A DNA stretch of 64,000 nucleotides from an uncultured Bacteroidales bacterium (GTDB taxonomy: Bacteria; Bacteroidota; Bacteroidia; Bacteroidales; Muribaculaceae). Shown here piece after piece: positions 1 to 8,650 of this stretch. Location of the stretch: assembly GCA_902792435.1 (NCBI GenBank), contig CADAZN010000007.1, positions 1-64,000 of the forward strand, written 5' to 3'. The position numbers were made by a program, and so were the translations under genes. Within the stretch, counting starts at the first letter, position 1. Each line of letters begins with the position of its first letter. The notes below the pieces were generated by a model. It ran no database searches, was not told where the DNA came from, and saw only the letters and a list, made by a program, of their open reading frames with translations.

Positions 1-3000
1 CATGAAGAAGTAGTTTTGGTCGCTACCTGTGGTGTAGCCACCATCCTCATCGTTGCCCCAAATGTTCAAGTTGGTAGGCATGAAGTTAGCTGGACAATAA
101 ACGTTAGGAATGTAATTAGGGTTAATGTCGGGATCATCGGCTTGTGTTACAAGCTCAAGCTGGTCAAGATCCATCCTCAATGCGTAGTTCACCTCATCAA
201 TCAACTTACCTTTCACAGTGCCAGGCTTGATGTAGCGGTTTACAGCCCCATTCACCAATTGGTCAATATTATTGGTGGCGGTTGGAGTTGAGAAGTGAAG
301 TGCAATCCAGTTGCTCTGATCCCAATCACGACCATTCTGTGCCTGTGGGTCATCCTTCAAGAAATCCACCTGACCATCTTTGATAGAGGTAGAGAAAATT
401 GAGGCGTTGCCCATGTCTTTACACCAAAGGATACCCTTTGTAGCGTCAGCATAGACAGCAATGAGTTTGTCGGAAATAACATACCAGTTCTCGCCTTCGG
501 TTATCACACCATTCTGACAAAGCTCGGCAAGAGTCACTTGGGTGGGTGTAGGAAGTATAATAGTATATGTTGCCTGGGCCCAACTGGTAATGCCATTCAG
601 GTCAACAGCGGCATATACTTTGTGAGTACCATTTTCTGATAAAGTGATTGTGGTTTCACCTTCGGTATAAACCTGACCAGCAGTGATGACACCAGTAGCA
701 TTGGTTGGAGCCTCTTCAGGATCTACAAGGTAATAGATTGTTCCGCCATCGGTGCTGGTGATTGTGACTGTTACTGCCTCGTTATAGGTGCCTGCATCAG
801 GGCTAATGGTTGGAGTGGCTGGAGCCTGGAAGGTATAAGTAACACTTGCTGGATAACTTGGAGCCTTATCGGCCTCAACAGCAATTGCACGAACCATCTT
901 CCTTTCGCCACCAGTGCCTGTAATATTGAATGCCTGACCGTCGAATTCTGGGCTGTCAACAGTTGGCTCAGTGCCGTCAAGAGTATAGTGAATTGTAGCA
1001 CCCTCGGCTGCAGTAATCATAACACCCTCAAGCAAACCACCCTTCACATTCTGTGAAGCAGGAGTGATCACTGGAGGTGTTGCTCTTTCAATAGCTTCTA
1101 CCTTCTTGTAGAGGTAGACAGGTTGCTGACTTGCAGAACTATAACAATTAAATATTGGTGGATTATTGTTGTTGAGATTAAATTGCAGCGTGTTTCTAGT
1201 GTTTGTGCCTTGGAACTTAATGCTAGCCACGCCTGTGCTACCATTAATTGAGATGGTAGCCAATGAGTTACCATTGCTGTCAATTTGATCACTTGTCTTC
1301 AACTGGTTGCTGCTACTTGAACTAGCATAAAGATACCCCGGGCTAATATTGGTTGCTTTGAAATACCAACCGCCACTGCCTTCTTCAAGTGAAAACAGCT
1401 CAATAATATCTTCATCTGGAACTGCCTTACTTCCGTTTTCTTTAAGTGTAACTGCTTTGCCTTCACGATTACTTGTCCTTTGCTCAGCCATTGCCATATC
1501 ATTTTCTTTCGATACAATGATGAAAGAGCTGCTAGTGTCAAGATCATCTACATCAGTCACAAGTACATAATCATCTCCTGTTGGCACTTCAATTTTAGAT
1601 ACAGTGAGTGTTGTTTTGGCGCTGTTGACTGTAAGTGTGTAGTCATCAGTGCCATCAATATTCATATAGAAGTTGCCATCAGGCTTAATCTCAAGCTCAG
1701 TGTCGAGGTGCTCCTCATTAATCCACCAGTCTCTACCACCATACCAGTAGCCCCACTCGTCAACGAAACCGAACTGGTTAGCCGAAGAGATGACATGTTC
1801 TATGGTCCAACCAGTAGCAGTAGCAGTCATAGCTTCTCTGTTCCAACCATTGAAGTCGCCCTTAACGAAGAATTGAGCATCCCTGCTTACAGTGAGCTTG
1901 TCAGGATTGTCATTGTTCATCGTGAACGAGAAGTTGGTAATGGCACCTGCCTCAATTTTGAAGTTCTTGCTGCCACCCAAACCGATATTTTCATGATGAC
2001 CGCCATGGATGCCATAAACTTCTCCGTCGGCATAACCACCAATCCAAGTTGTCACGCCATTCACGACCTTGTTAATTTGGAACTCTGCGTTGTCAGGAAG
2101 ATCTACACCATTCAGGACATAGCTGTCACCGCTCTTAGTGAAAATATACTCAGCGCTCTGATTCCAGTTGTTGAATGTTCCAACAAGATAGTATGCTGGA
2201 GCTGAAGCAGGCACATATTCTAGAGGCATGAACTGACCAGCGTTGTTGTGCCAGCCAATTACACCGTAAACATCATAAGAACCAGCCGAACTGTTGAAAT
2301 TGACACCAAATTGGTCATATGTGGTGATACCGTTAATGGCTCCCCCTGAAGTAACAGTTACACCTTTTAATACTGCATAACGGCCAAAGTTCTCTTTAGT
2401 AAGGTCACTGCTGGTAATTTCAATTGGAGTTACTTCGGCAGTAGTGCCTGAAAGTGAGAAATTTGTTGGATTTTTTACTTCAGGTTTTGTATAGTAAGTG
2501 GTCTTTGTGCCACCCCATCCGCTATTGATGACTTTACCGAAAGTATAATCGTCTGACCAACTGTTGCTTGCATCATATACGAGTGTGCCAACACTATTGT
2601 CTGGCATCACAATGTACATATTCTTATTTCCATTTCCATAGGTTCCCAAAACAACGGTTTGAGCACCATAAGTAAACACGTCGTTGTCATCTAATCCATT
2701 TACATCAGCAAGGCTTGTCAAGGGTGCATTGATTGTGTAAGTAGCAGTTGCTACACTACTGTTGTTCATGCCACTCTTAACGGCGATGGCCTTGATTGTG
2801 GTAGTCTCACTAACGGCAATAGCACTGCTGAAGGTAGCAGAACTTGTAGTAGGATTAGTGCCATCGGTGGTGTAATGGATGGTAGCGCCACTTGTTGCGC
2901 AGCTAATAGTCACATTCTGAGCCTCAATAAAAGTGCCTTCAGCAGGAGAGAATGTGGGAGTTGCTACAGTTTCGACAGTTGAGCCACCAGTTTCCCAAAT

Positions 3001-3480
3001 AATGGTAATGGAAGTAAGATACATTGCTCCTTTAGCTGAGCACAAACCAATGTATTGATAATCGCCACTTACAGTTAGTGATGTAGAAGATCCTTTAACG
3101 ATAGAACCAAGAAGAGTTCCTTTATTTTCTCCATAGAGGTCGGATGTCGCTGAATAGGCAGAGTTCTTGCCGTAAATATCAAGCGTGCGGCCATTGGTAG
3201 TATTGCTGTTCCATGAAACAGTAATTGATTTGATCCTTCCACCAGAGGCTGTGGTTACAATTCCAGAATTGGTGTTGTCACGTAGCTGTATAGAAGTATT
3301 TCCTCCAGCACTGTTTCCTGCATATACGGCATTTGAAGTAGCAGTCTTTCCACTCCAATCACTGTAACTGTTTCCTGTTACACCAGTAGTAGTTCGAGTC
3401 AAAACATCTGTTACATCTGCCGCCCACGTGACTCCTATTGAGAGGGTGAGCAGCGTTAGAAATGTTAGTAATTTTTTCAT
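1..3480 (-). CDS. Large secreted multi-module protein with chitobiase-C-like repeats (partial)
   Basis: The frame is open for 1160 codons from ATG at 3480 to the window edge without a stop, so the C-terminus is missing. It begins with a signal peptide (MKKLLTFLTLLTLSIG...WAAD). Residues about 30-160 resemble an extracellular beta-sandwich. Chitobiase/hexosaminidase C-terminal-like repeats (ATPTFSPAEG, HYTTDGT; ATPPVITPAS, HYTLDGT; ATPTISPDAG) start near residues 172, 799 and 888. Two carbohydrate-binding-like stretches (YYLVGTFNNWN near 425, KGDFNGWN near 533) resemble SusE/SusF modules. No catalytic motif was found in the visible part. It is probably a surface or secreted glycan-related protein; the missing end may hold a sorting domain. 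Module names are inferred from motif memory only. Confidence 0.8.
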   Translation of the reverse strand, partial: MKKLLTFLTLLTLSIGVTWAADVTDVLTRTTTGVTGNSYSDWSGKTATSNAVYAGNSAGGNTSIQLRDNTNSGIVTTASGGRIKSITVSWNSNTTNGRTLDIYGKNSAYSATSDLYGENKGTLLGSIVKGSSTSLTVSGDYQYIGLCSAKGAMYLTSITIIWETGGSTVETVATPTFSPAEGTFIEAQNVTISCATSGATIHYTTDGTNPTTSSATFSSAIAVSETTTIKAIAVKSGMNNSSVATATYTINAPLTSLADVNGLDDNDVFTYGAQTVVLGTYGNGNKNMYIVMPDNSVGTLVYDASNSWSDDYTFGKVINSGWGGTKTTYYTKPEVKNPTNFSLSGTTAEVTPIEITSSDLTKENFGRYAVLKGVTVTSGGAINGITTYDQFGVNFNSSAGSYDVYGVIGWHNNAGQFMPLEYVPASAPAYYLVGTFNNWNQSAEYIFTKSGDSYVLNGVDLPDNAEFQINKVVNGVTTWIGGYADGEVYGIHGGHHENIGLGGSKNFKIEAGAITNFSFTMNNDNPDKLTVSRDAQFFVKGDFNGWNREAMTATATGWTIEHVISSANQFGFVDEWGYWYGGRDWWINEEHLDTELEIKPDGNFYMNIDGTDDYTLTVNSAKTTLTVSKIEVPTGDDYVLVTDVDDLDTSSSFIIVSKENDMAMAEQRTSNREGKAVTLKENGSKAVPDEDIIELFSLEEGSGGWYFKATNISPGYLYASSSSSNQLKTSDQIDSNGNSLATISINGSTGVASIKFQGTNTRNTLQFNLNNNNPPIFNCYSSASQQPVYLYKKVEAIERATPPVITPASQNVKGGLLEGVMITAAEGATIHYTLDGTEPTVDSPEFDGQAFNITGTGGERKMVRAIAVEADKAPSYPASVTYTFQAPATPTISPDAGTYNEAVTVTITSTDGGTIYYLVDPEEAPTNATGVITAGQVYTEGETTITLSENGTHKVYAAVDLNGITSWAQATYTIILPTPTQVTLAELCQNGVITEGENWYVISDKLIAVYADATKGILWCKDMGNASIFSTSIKDGQVDFLKDDPQAQNGRDWDQSNWIALHFSTPTATNNIDQLVNGAVNRYIKPGTVKGKLIDEVNYALRMDLDQLELVTQADDPDINPNYIPNVYCPANFMPTNLNIWGNDEDGGYTTGSDQNYFFM

Positions 3481-3548
3481 ATGCATGAAATGTTTAGTAG
3501 TTAGTAAAATGTGTTAATATGTTTATTTTGTGTAAGTTGGCTATAAAC

Positions 3549-3586
3549 AAAAAAGTCCTTGCATACAAGTTTTTGTACACAGGACC
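3549..3586 (-). terminator. Terminator-like hairpin inside the leader (possible attenuator)
   Basis: On the minus strand GTCCTGTGTACAA pairs with TTGTATGCAAGGAC (GU pairs and one bulged A in the middle) around a short A-rich loop, followed by six T. It lies between the predicted promoter (3635-3642) and the start codon at 3480. It would therefore stop transcription before the gene unless disrupted. Confidence 0.5.
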
Positions 3587-3613
3587 TTACCATTTGTGAA
3601 CCAATGAATGCAT
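3587..3613 (-). CDS. Possible 8-codon leader peptide (MHSLVHKW)
   Basis: A short ORF in the leader reads ATG at 3613 to TAA at 3587, encoding MHSLVHKW. An AGG-rich sequence (GAGGTAAAG) lies just before the ATG. The stop codon abuts the 5' base of the terminator-like hairpin at 3549-3586. That geometry resembles translation-controlled attenuators, but so short an ORF can easily arise by chance. Function is inferred only from arrangement. Confidence 0.3.
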   Translation of the reverse strand: MHSLVHKW

Positions 3614-3634
3614 CTTTACCTCACAATTTTGGTG

Positions 3635-3642
3635 CAAAGGTA
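3635..3642 (-). promoter_or_regulatory. Bacteroidetes -7 box for the large secreted protein
   Basis: TACCTTTG on the minus strand matches the Bacteroidetes -7 consensus TAnnTTTG. It predicts a transcript start near 3627, so the mRNA leader is about 147 nt and holds the small ORF and hairpin listed separately. Confidence 0.5.
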
Positions 3643-3813
3643 GAAATATTTTTTATACCTATATTAAAAAAATGGAACTATTTTTTGAGATAAAGGTAAA
3701 AAGATGTGAATGCGATGTTTTATTCTACGAATGGCCAGGATTGTTAAGTGAAAACAGTTCTGCGCGCCTCCTTCTCCACCCCACCATGGAAAGTAAAAAA
3801 ATGAAGCATTGTA

Positions 3814-3846
3814 CAAAAAAATCCCCCTCTATCCAAGAGGGGGATT
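3814..3846 (-). terminator. Intrinsic terminator
   Basis: On the minus strand ATCCCCCTC and GAGGGGGAT form a perfect 9-bp GC-rich stem with a 7-nt loop, followed by seven T. It closes the minus-strand unit holding the relic and the MFS gene. Confidence 0.75.
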
Positions 3847-3885
3847 GTGATGGTTGCAAATTATGCATTGAAGGCGCTAGCCAAA

Positions 3886-4136
3886 TTATGCATTGTCAAG
3901 GGTTCTGCGTTTCTCGCTGATGATGAATACGCAAGCTGCGCCTACTATCAGTAGCACACCGGCAAGAATGAGCATGTTGCCTTGAACACTGTGCAACGCT
4001 TCATGGAGCGAGTAGCCTGAACCTCGGGATGGTTCTCGGCCCAATGTTTTCTTCTCTCATTTCTCTTGTCTTCCATAAAGGGATTTAAACCAGCGTGGTT
4101 GGCGTCAAGGGTATTGCGAGCATAAGTCTCGCATAT
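3886..4136 (-). pseudogene. C-terminal relic of a membrane protein
   Basis: Two minus-strand frames look coding but have no start. One holds YARNTLDANHAG, NPFMEDKRNERR and HWAENHPEVQ. The other, shifted at about 4015, continues GYSLHEALHSVQ and then a hydrophobic helix (NMLILAGVLLIVGAACVFI) with tail SEKRRTLDNA and TAA at 3886. The helix plus basic tail resembles the last transmembrane segment of an MFS-type transporter. It could be the remnant of a second transporter next to 4105-5457, from which it is separated by a stop and a hairpin. Family assignment is uncertain. Confidence 0.45.
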
Positions 4137-5457
4137 TTAAAATGAAGCACCCACAATGTAGTGAGTGCTCCATGATAATATATTTATTTTTCCTTAATTC
4201 TTTTAACTGACAGTGCTCCAAGTGTTTTTCAAAAACCCACATAAATCCAAAACCACAAATGCTGGCAACGATTTGAGGAATACAAATAGTTCCATTAAAC
4301 AAGCCAAGATATGTTCCCATGTGAGAATTGCCCTCAAGAGCATTGGTCACAATAGTAAATGGCAGAGCAAGCATTGCTGCCCAAGTGCAACCAATCATAA
4401 TATAAGGCAAAATGAGGATATACTTGTTAGAAATAAATGGTATCAACAAGAATCCTATGGCTCCAAGCAATATACTTACAACGTAAGCTTGCTTGCGATT
4501 TTTGAATCGAGGGATAGCTATTGCCCAAAGTACCGCAGCAATAGATTCAATACCCTGAACTATGCCATTCCAGTCGCCAGCCTCATGAAACAATTTTGAC
4601 TCGGCATCGGTTGTTCCCCAAACAGTTTCAGCAATTGCACCAGTCGAATAGTTCCACAAGAACAAGAAACCAGCCCAGCAGAAGAACTGAACCAGACCTA
4701 CCTGCCAAAAAGCGGCAGGTGCTTTTTTTAAGAGAGAGAACATATTTTCCTTGGATTGCTCGCCATCAACAGGCTTCTCATGATACTCGGCAAACTCCTT
4801 GGGTGGCATTTCACGCACGTTTACGCATGTATATATAACGCAAAGAATCAGGATGGCTGCTCCAATGTAGAACGACCAAGTTAAGTTTTGAGGAATCCCT
4901 GCAGTTTCGCCATTTCCTTCAGTCGTGAAAACTGTATTGGCAAGAACCCAAGGCAAAACACATCCTACAACCTGACCTGCATTCACCAAAAGACTTTGTA
5001 TAGAATATGCCCTTGTTTTTTGTCTCTCATTAACTAAATCGCCCACCATCATCTTGAAGGGCTGCATAGCCATGTTTAAGCTTGTGTCCAACAACATTAA
5101 AATAATAGTACCAAGAAGCATGGCCACCCAGAAGATGCTACTCAAACTGCTAATATTGGGAAGTAGACACATAACAATCACAGCAAGTGCTGAGCCAACT
5201 ATCAAATAAGGAACGCGGCGACCAAAACGAGTCCACGTCTTATCACTCATTTGCCCAACAAAAGGCTGAACAATAAGCCCCATTAATGGTGGCAGAATCC
5301 AGAAGAAACTTAAAGCTTTAGGATCGGCACCTAATGTCTGGAATATTCTACTAATATTAACTGTCTGTAGAGCGTAGGCAATTTGTACTCCAAAGAAGCC
5401 AAAACTAATATTCCATAGTTTTGCTGTACTTAAATCGGGTTTTGTTTTCATTGTCAA
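4105..5457 (-). CDS. MFS sugar transporter with damaged C-terminus
   Basis: The 450-residue membrane protein has about eleven hydrophobic helices and motifs of the SLC45-like/GPH-type sugar MFS family: FFGVQIAYALQTVN near the N-terminus, PLMGLIVQPFVGQMSDKT, RFGRRVPYL, and GTYLGLFNGT near the end. Homologues normally end with a twelfth helix and a tail like GALSVKRIKE. Here the frame breaks at about 4222: the shifted frame reads LGALSVKRIKEK then TAA at 4184, while the annotated frame runs on into non-homologous sequence to 4105. About 20 residues of helix 12 seem lost through an out-of-frame deletion. It may import oligosaccharides, but may be non-functional. Confidence 0.8.
   Translation of the reverse strand: MTMKTKPDLSTAKLWNISFGFFGVQIAYALQTVNISRIFQTLGADPKALSFFWILPPLMGLIVQPFVGQMSDKTWTRFGRRVPYLIVGSALAVIVMCLLPNISSLSSIFWVAMLLGTIILMLLDTSLNMAMQPFKMMVGDLVNERQKTRAYSIQSLLVNAGQVVGCVLPWVLANTVFTTEGNGETAGIPQNLTWSFYIGAAILILCVIYTCVNVREMPPKEFAEYHEKPVDGEQSKENMFSLLKKAPAAFWQVGLVQFFCWAGFLFLWNYSTGAIAETVWGTTDAESKLFHEAGDWNGIVQGIESIAAVLWAIAIPRFKNRKQAYVVSILLGAIGFLLIPFISNKYILILPYIMIGCTWAAMLALPFTIVTNALEGNSHMGTYLGLFNGTICIPQIVASICGFGFMWVFEKHLEHCQLKELRKNKYIIMEHSLHCGCFILNMRDLCSQYP
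4144..4171 (-). terminator. Hairpin after the ancestral MFS stop
   Basis: On the minus strand GGAGCACTCAC pairs with GTGGGTGCTTC (wobbles included) around a 6-nt loop, followed by ATTTTAAA. It sits 12 bases after a TAA at 4184-4186 that would be the natural stop of the MFS gene in the shifted frame, so it is probably that gene's original terminator. Confidence 0.45.
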
Positions 5458-5492
5458 CTTATTTTATAGTGAATTATGTTTTTCTTGCTATT

Positions 5493-5530
5493 AAAAAAAG
5501 CAAAGGACTTCACAAAGCGAAGTCCCTTGC
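5493..5530 (-). terminator. Terminator of tRNA-Leu
   Basis: On the minus strand GCAAGGGACTTC pairs with GAAGTCCTTTGC (12 bp, one GU) around a 7-nt loop, followed by seven T. It starts 5 nt after the tRNA 3' end. Confidence 0.8.
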
Positions 5531-5535
5531 TTAAG

Positions 5536-5620
5536 TACTCGGAGTGGGACTTGAACCCACACAGCCGCAATGGCCAAGGGATTTTAAGTCCCTCGTGTCT
5601 ACCGATTCCACCATCCGAGC
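5536..5620 (-). tRNA. tRNA-Leu (anticodon TAA)
   Basis: The minus strand folds as a class II tRNA of 85 nt. The acceptor GCTCGGA pairs with TCCGAGT. The anticodon stem is AGGGA/TCCCT with loop CTTAAAA, giving anticodon TAA for leucine. A variable arm follows, and the T-arm carries GGTTCAAGTCC. No CCA is encoded. Confidence 0.93.
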
Positions 5621-5847
5621 AGCTGGTTTTGTAGACATTAAATGCGTCTTGACAAAATTGCGGTGCAAAGATAATAGCATTTTTTTAGACTACCAAAAAA
5701 AAGTTTACATTTTGCCTGCAATTCACTTGTAATGTTTGTGCATTGTTTATGCAAAAAACGTTTTTTGCTTTAATATTTGACGATTCTACACTCCACAAAA
5801 AAAGGGCAAGCATCGCCTGTCCTTCCTTATTACTTTAAAGTAATTGA

Positions 5848-6300
5848 TTAAAGCCTGAAGGTGATAGGCAAATAGCACCTCACGTTTACCTTGGTGCTCT
5901 CTATTTTCCCTGCGCTCCAACGAGGCATCTTGCTAATTACTCGCATCGCTTCACGATCGAGCGTCTCGTCGCCAGAGCTTCTCTCTACCTGAATCTTGCA
6001 TAACTTTCCGTCGACGCCCACTATGAAGCTGCACAATACTCGACCTTGAATGTGCTGACGATAAGCGTTATAGGGGTATTCGCGGGTCTCGTTAATGAAG
6101 TTTATCATGCTACGCTCGCCACCAGGGAACTTGGGCTTGATGTCGACTAATTCATAATCATACACAACGATATTGTACCCGCTCTTGTTAGGTGACAGGG
6201 GATTCACAGTAGTAACTTCTCGCCTCAGCTGGGCATTACCAGCGGCAGCGACAAGAACAAGGAATAACAAAGCTAATATCGAGCGTTCAAACTTCATCAT
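5848..6300 (-). CDS. Small TonB C-terminal-domain protein
   Basis: About 150 residues: an N-terminal hydrophobic segment (MMKFERSILALLFLVLVAAAGNAQ), a short linker with FPGGERSMINFINETREYPYNA, and a TonB C-terminal-like domain (GRVLCSFIVGVDGKLCKIQVERSSGDETLDREAMRVI split over the sheet). The start is placed at 6300 because the signal-like segment begins there; an upstream in-frame ATG at 6324 adds eight residues of no obvious role. It lacks the long Pro/Lys linker of classical TonB. With its Ala-x-Ala-Gln end the N-terminus looks cleavable, so it may be periplasmic rather than an ExbBD-coupled energy transducer. A paralogue lies at 9844-10323. Confidence 0.8.
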   Translation of the reverse strand: MMKFERSILALLFLVLVAAAGNAQLRREVTTVNPLSPNKSGYNIVVYDYELVDIKPKFPGGERSMINFINETREYPYNAYRQHIQGRVLCSFIVGVDGKLCKIQVERSSGDETLDREAMRVISKMPRWSAGKIESTKVNVRCYLPITFRL

Positions 6301-6373
6301 TGAGCTATAAAAAATAAAGTCCAAATGTCAACTAAATGGTTAAGTTTTCATGTTTAGTGGACTATTTTCTTTG

Positions 6374-6381
6374 CAAATATA
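6374..6381 (-). promoter_or_regulatory. -7 box for the TonB-domain gene
   Basis: TATATTTG on the minus strand matches the Bacteroidetes -7 consensus, about 75 nt upstream of the chosen start at 6300. Confidence 0.45.
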
Positions 6382-6585
6382 ATTGTCATTTTGTAAATAT
6401 CAATAGCTATAGTGACTGATTTTGGTATTGATTAATAAGGTTTTGTATTTTTTTACAAATCAATGCGAGATTTGGGCTTGTTGTAAAAAAAATTAAACAT
6501 TTATTGATTTATGGATGGTCTATTAATACTATTAATGGTTTTTTATCGTTATAATAATTAAGTTACATACTTTAGACACATATCA

Positions 6586-7617
6586 ATGCATAGCATTCTA
6601 CGACATACATTACTCCTAATGGGTGCGCTTGTTGCGTGCTCAATATCGGCCTTGGCGCAAGATGGCACCACAGCCTATCAGTTTCTTGACGTTCCTGTTT
6701 CGTCGCATGTTTACGCACTTGGCGGGCACAACATTTCGATAATAGATGACGATATCAATCTCGTGGAGCAAAATCCTGCTCTGCTTGGCAATGAATTTGA
6801 CCACCAAGTGGGACTGAATTATATGCGCTACATTGGTAGCACCAATTTCATGGGCGCACGCTACGGTCAGGGTATTGGTGAGCATGGGGCCTTTGGTGTA
6901 GGAATTCAGTACTATGGCTATGGTAAGATGGATGCTGCCGACGTGAGCGGAGCAATCACGGGCTCGTTTAACGCGAGCGACATGGCTTTCACTCTCACCT
7001 ATTCTCATGACATTAGCGACAGGTTGCGCGGCGGTATCAGCGTAAAATACATACACTCGAGCTACGAGACCTACTCGGCTGGTGCTATCGCTGCCGACCT
7101 AGGTATCAACTATTATAACCCCGACAATGAGCTCTCGCTCTCACTTGTAGCAAAAAATCTTGGAGGCCAGGTCAAGAAATTCAACGATAAGACCGACAAG
7201 CTTCCATGGGACATCCAAATTGGTGTAAGCAAAGGCTTGGGCTCATCACCATTCCGCCTCTCGTTGACGGCATTCAACCTCACGAAGTGGAAATCGCCAT
7301 ATTATGAGCCCTCCGACAAGAACAACACATCAAGTGACTTGGTCAAGAAGGATAAATTTGCGAGCAACCTGTTCCGCCATCTCGTTTTCGGACTGGAATA
7401 CATGCCCACCGAGCGCATCTATATAGCTGCAGGTTACAACTACAAGACTCGCACCGACATGAGCACCTACAAGCGCAATTTCCTTTCAGGATTCTCGATT
7501 GGTGGCGGCATGAAGGTGAAGGCATTCGGCTTTGGCGTGGCATTTGCACAGCCTCACTCCGGCGCCACCACGTTCATGTTCAACCTTACTACATCGATTG
7601 GTGAGCTCATGCGATAA
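6586..7617 (+). CDS. porQ: PorQ-like type IX secretion protein
   Basis: The 343-residue protein has a signal peptide (MHSILRHTLLLMGALVACSISALAQ). The body is an outer-membrane beta-barrel-like sequence typical of PorQ: YQFLDVPVSSHVYALGG, DDDINLVEQNPALL, YMRYIGSTNFMGARYG, and alternating aromatic strands to the C-terminus. PorQ belongs to the type IX secretion machinery, which exports proteins with a conserved C-terminal domain across the outer membrane in Bacteroidetes. No other por genes are adjacent, which is usual because they are scattered. The protein at 38142-39191, with a sorting-signal-like tail, is a possible client. Confidence 0.82.
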   Translation: MHSILRHTLLLMGALVACSISALAQDGTTAYQFLDVPVSSHVYALGGHNISIIDDDINLVEQNPALLGNEFDHQVGLNYMRYIGSTNFMGARYGQGIGEHGAFGVGIQYYGYGKMDAADVSGAITGSFNASDMAFTLTYSHDISDRLRGGISVKYIHSSYETYSAGAIAADLGINYYNPDNELSLSLVAKNLGGQVKKFNDKTDKLPWDIQIGVSKGLGSSPFRLSLTAFNLTKWKSPYYEPSDKNNTSSDLVKKDKFASNLFRHLVFGLEYMPTERIYIAAGYNYKTRTDMSTYKRNFLSGFSIGGGMKVKAFGFGVAFAQPHSGATTFMFNLTTSIGELMR

Positions 7618-7716
7618 TCGCAACTACTAAGCTTAGAAACTTGGGAGGATCACATCCGCCCCCATGAACTTTATCAACCATTCATAATAGTCTTTTTAAA
7701 CCTCATTGTATTAATT

Positions 7717-8613
7717 ATGAGAAGAATTTCTATTCTATTTGTCTTAATCACTTTGTCACTGGCAAGTAATGCGCAATTGTTATGGAAAGTGACTGGGCGC
7801 GACACATGCAAGCCTTCCTATCTCTTTGGAACCATTCACCTCGAAACATCAAAATACATCGACAGTGTGCCTGGGTTGCGTGACGCAATATCAAGTGTAG
7901 ATGCAGTATATGGTGAGATTCAAATGGATTCGCTCACCGACAACGACGTGATGATGAGAGCGGCCAAAAATCTAATTGCTCCACCTGATAGCACTATCGA
8001 CAAGTTGTTAACCAAGGAAGAGTATCAACTAGTTGACTCGGTAGTAAACAGTTACTTCATGGGAATGGTAAGCCTTGAAACTCTTTCTAAACTAAAACCT
8101 GTGGCACTGTCCGGTCAGTTGGGTGTGATGCAGATGAAGAAGTATTTCCCTAAGCAACTGGGATTAAATGATGTGATTGATGTGGCAGTTCAAGCCGCAG
8201 GGCGAGAGTTAGGGAAGCGCATAGGCGGACTAGAAACTACAGAAATGCAAATCAACATGCTCTATGGAACTCCACTCGACGTGCAAGCCCAAGAACTGGT
8301 AAACTTCTGCCGCATGGACAATGACATTATAAACTATTCGAAGGAACTGTGTGATGCCTATCATGCTCAGGATTTAGACATGCTCGAGAAACTGTTCCTC
8401 CTTGAAGAGGTAGGGGAAGACGAAATGACAAATGAGATAATTGAAAAATTGGCCTACGAGCGAAACCGCCGATGGATGAACACAATCACTGAAATAATCC
8501 CCCGTGAGAGCATGCTAGTGGCTGTGGGAGCGGGTCATCTTGTGGGCAAGGACGGCTTGATTGAATTGCTGCGCCGTGATGGATATACCGTTGAGCCTGT
8601 GACGTTGAAATAA
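7717..8613 (+). CDS. TraB/GumN family protein
   Basis: The 298-residue protein opens with a signal peptide (MRRISILFVLITLSLASNAQ) and then LLWKVTGRDTCKPSYLFGTIHLE, the family hallmark with a GTIHL motif near residue 38. The C-terminal part carries the other family signature, ERNRRWMNTI...LVAVGAGHLVGKDGLIELL. Members are erythromycin-esterase/Tiki-like folds, some with metalloprotease activity; the substrate here is unknown. It follows porQ on the same strand after 99 bp, and no independent promoter is clear. Confidence 0.85.
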   Translation: MRRISILFVLITLSLASNAQLLWKVTGRDTCKPSYLFGTIHLETSKYIDSVPGLRDAISSVDAVYGEIQMDSLTDNDVMMRAAKNLIAPPDSTIDKLLTKEEYQLVDSVVNSYFMGMVSLETLSKLKPVALSGQLGVMQMKKYFPKQLGLNDVIDVAVQAAGRELGKRIGGLETTEMQINMLYGTPLDVQAQELVNFCRMDNDIINYSKELCDAYHAQDLDMLEKLFLLEEVGEDEMTNEIIEKLAYERNRRWMNTITEIIPRESMLVAVGAGHLVGKDGLIELLRRDGYTVEPVTLK

Positions 8614-8650
8614 TCAATTTCTTTTGGGAGGTTAAGAATTATATATCCTA

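Noticed and set aside
1480-2205. Open plus-strand frame of 241 codons opposite the large secreted protein
   Set aside because: It lies fully antisense to a continuous coding frame with signal peptide and recognisable domains, and its translation shows no family features.
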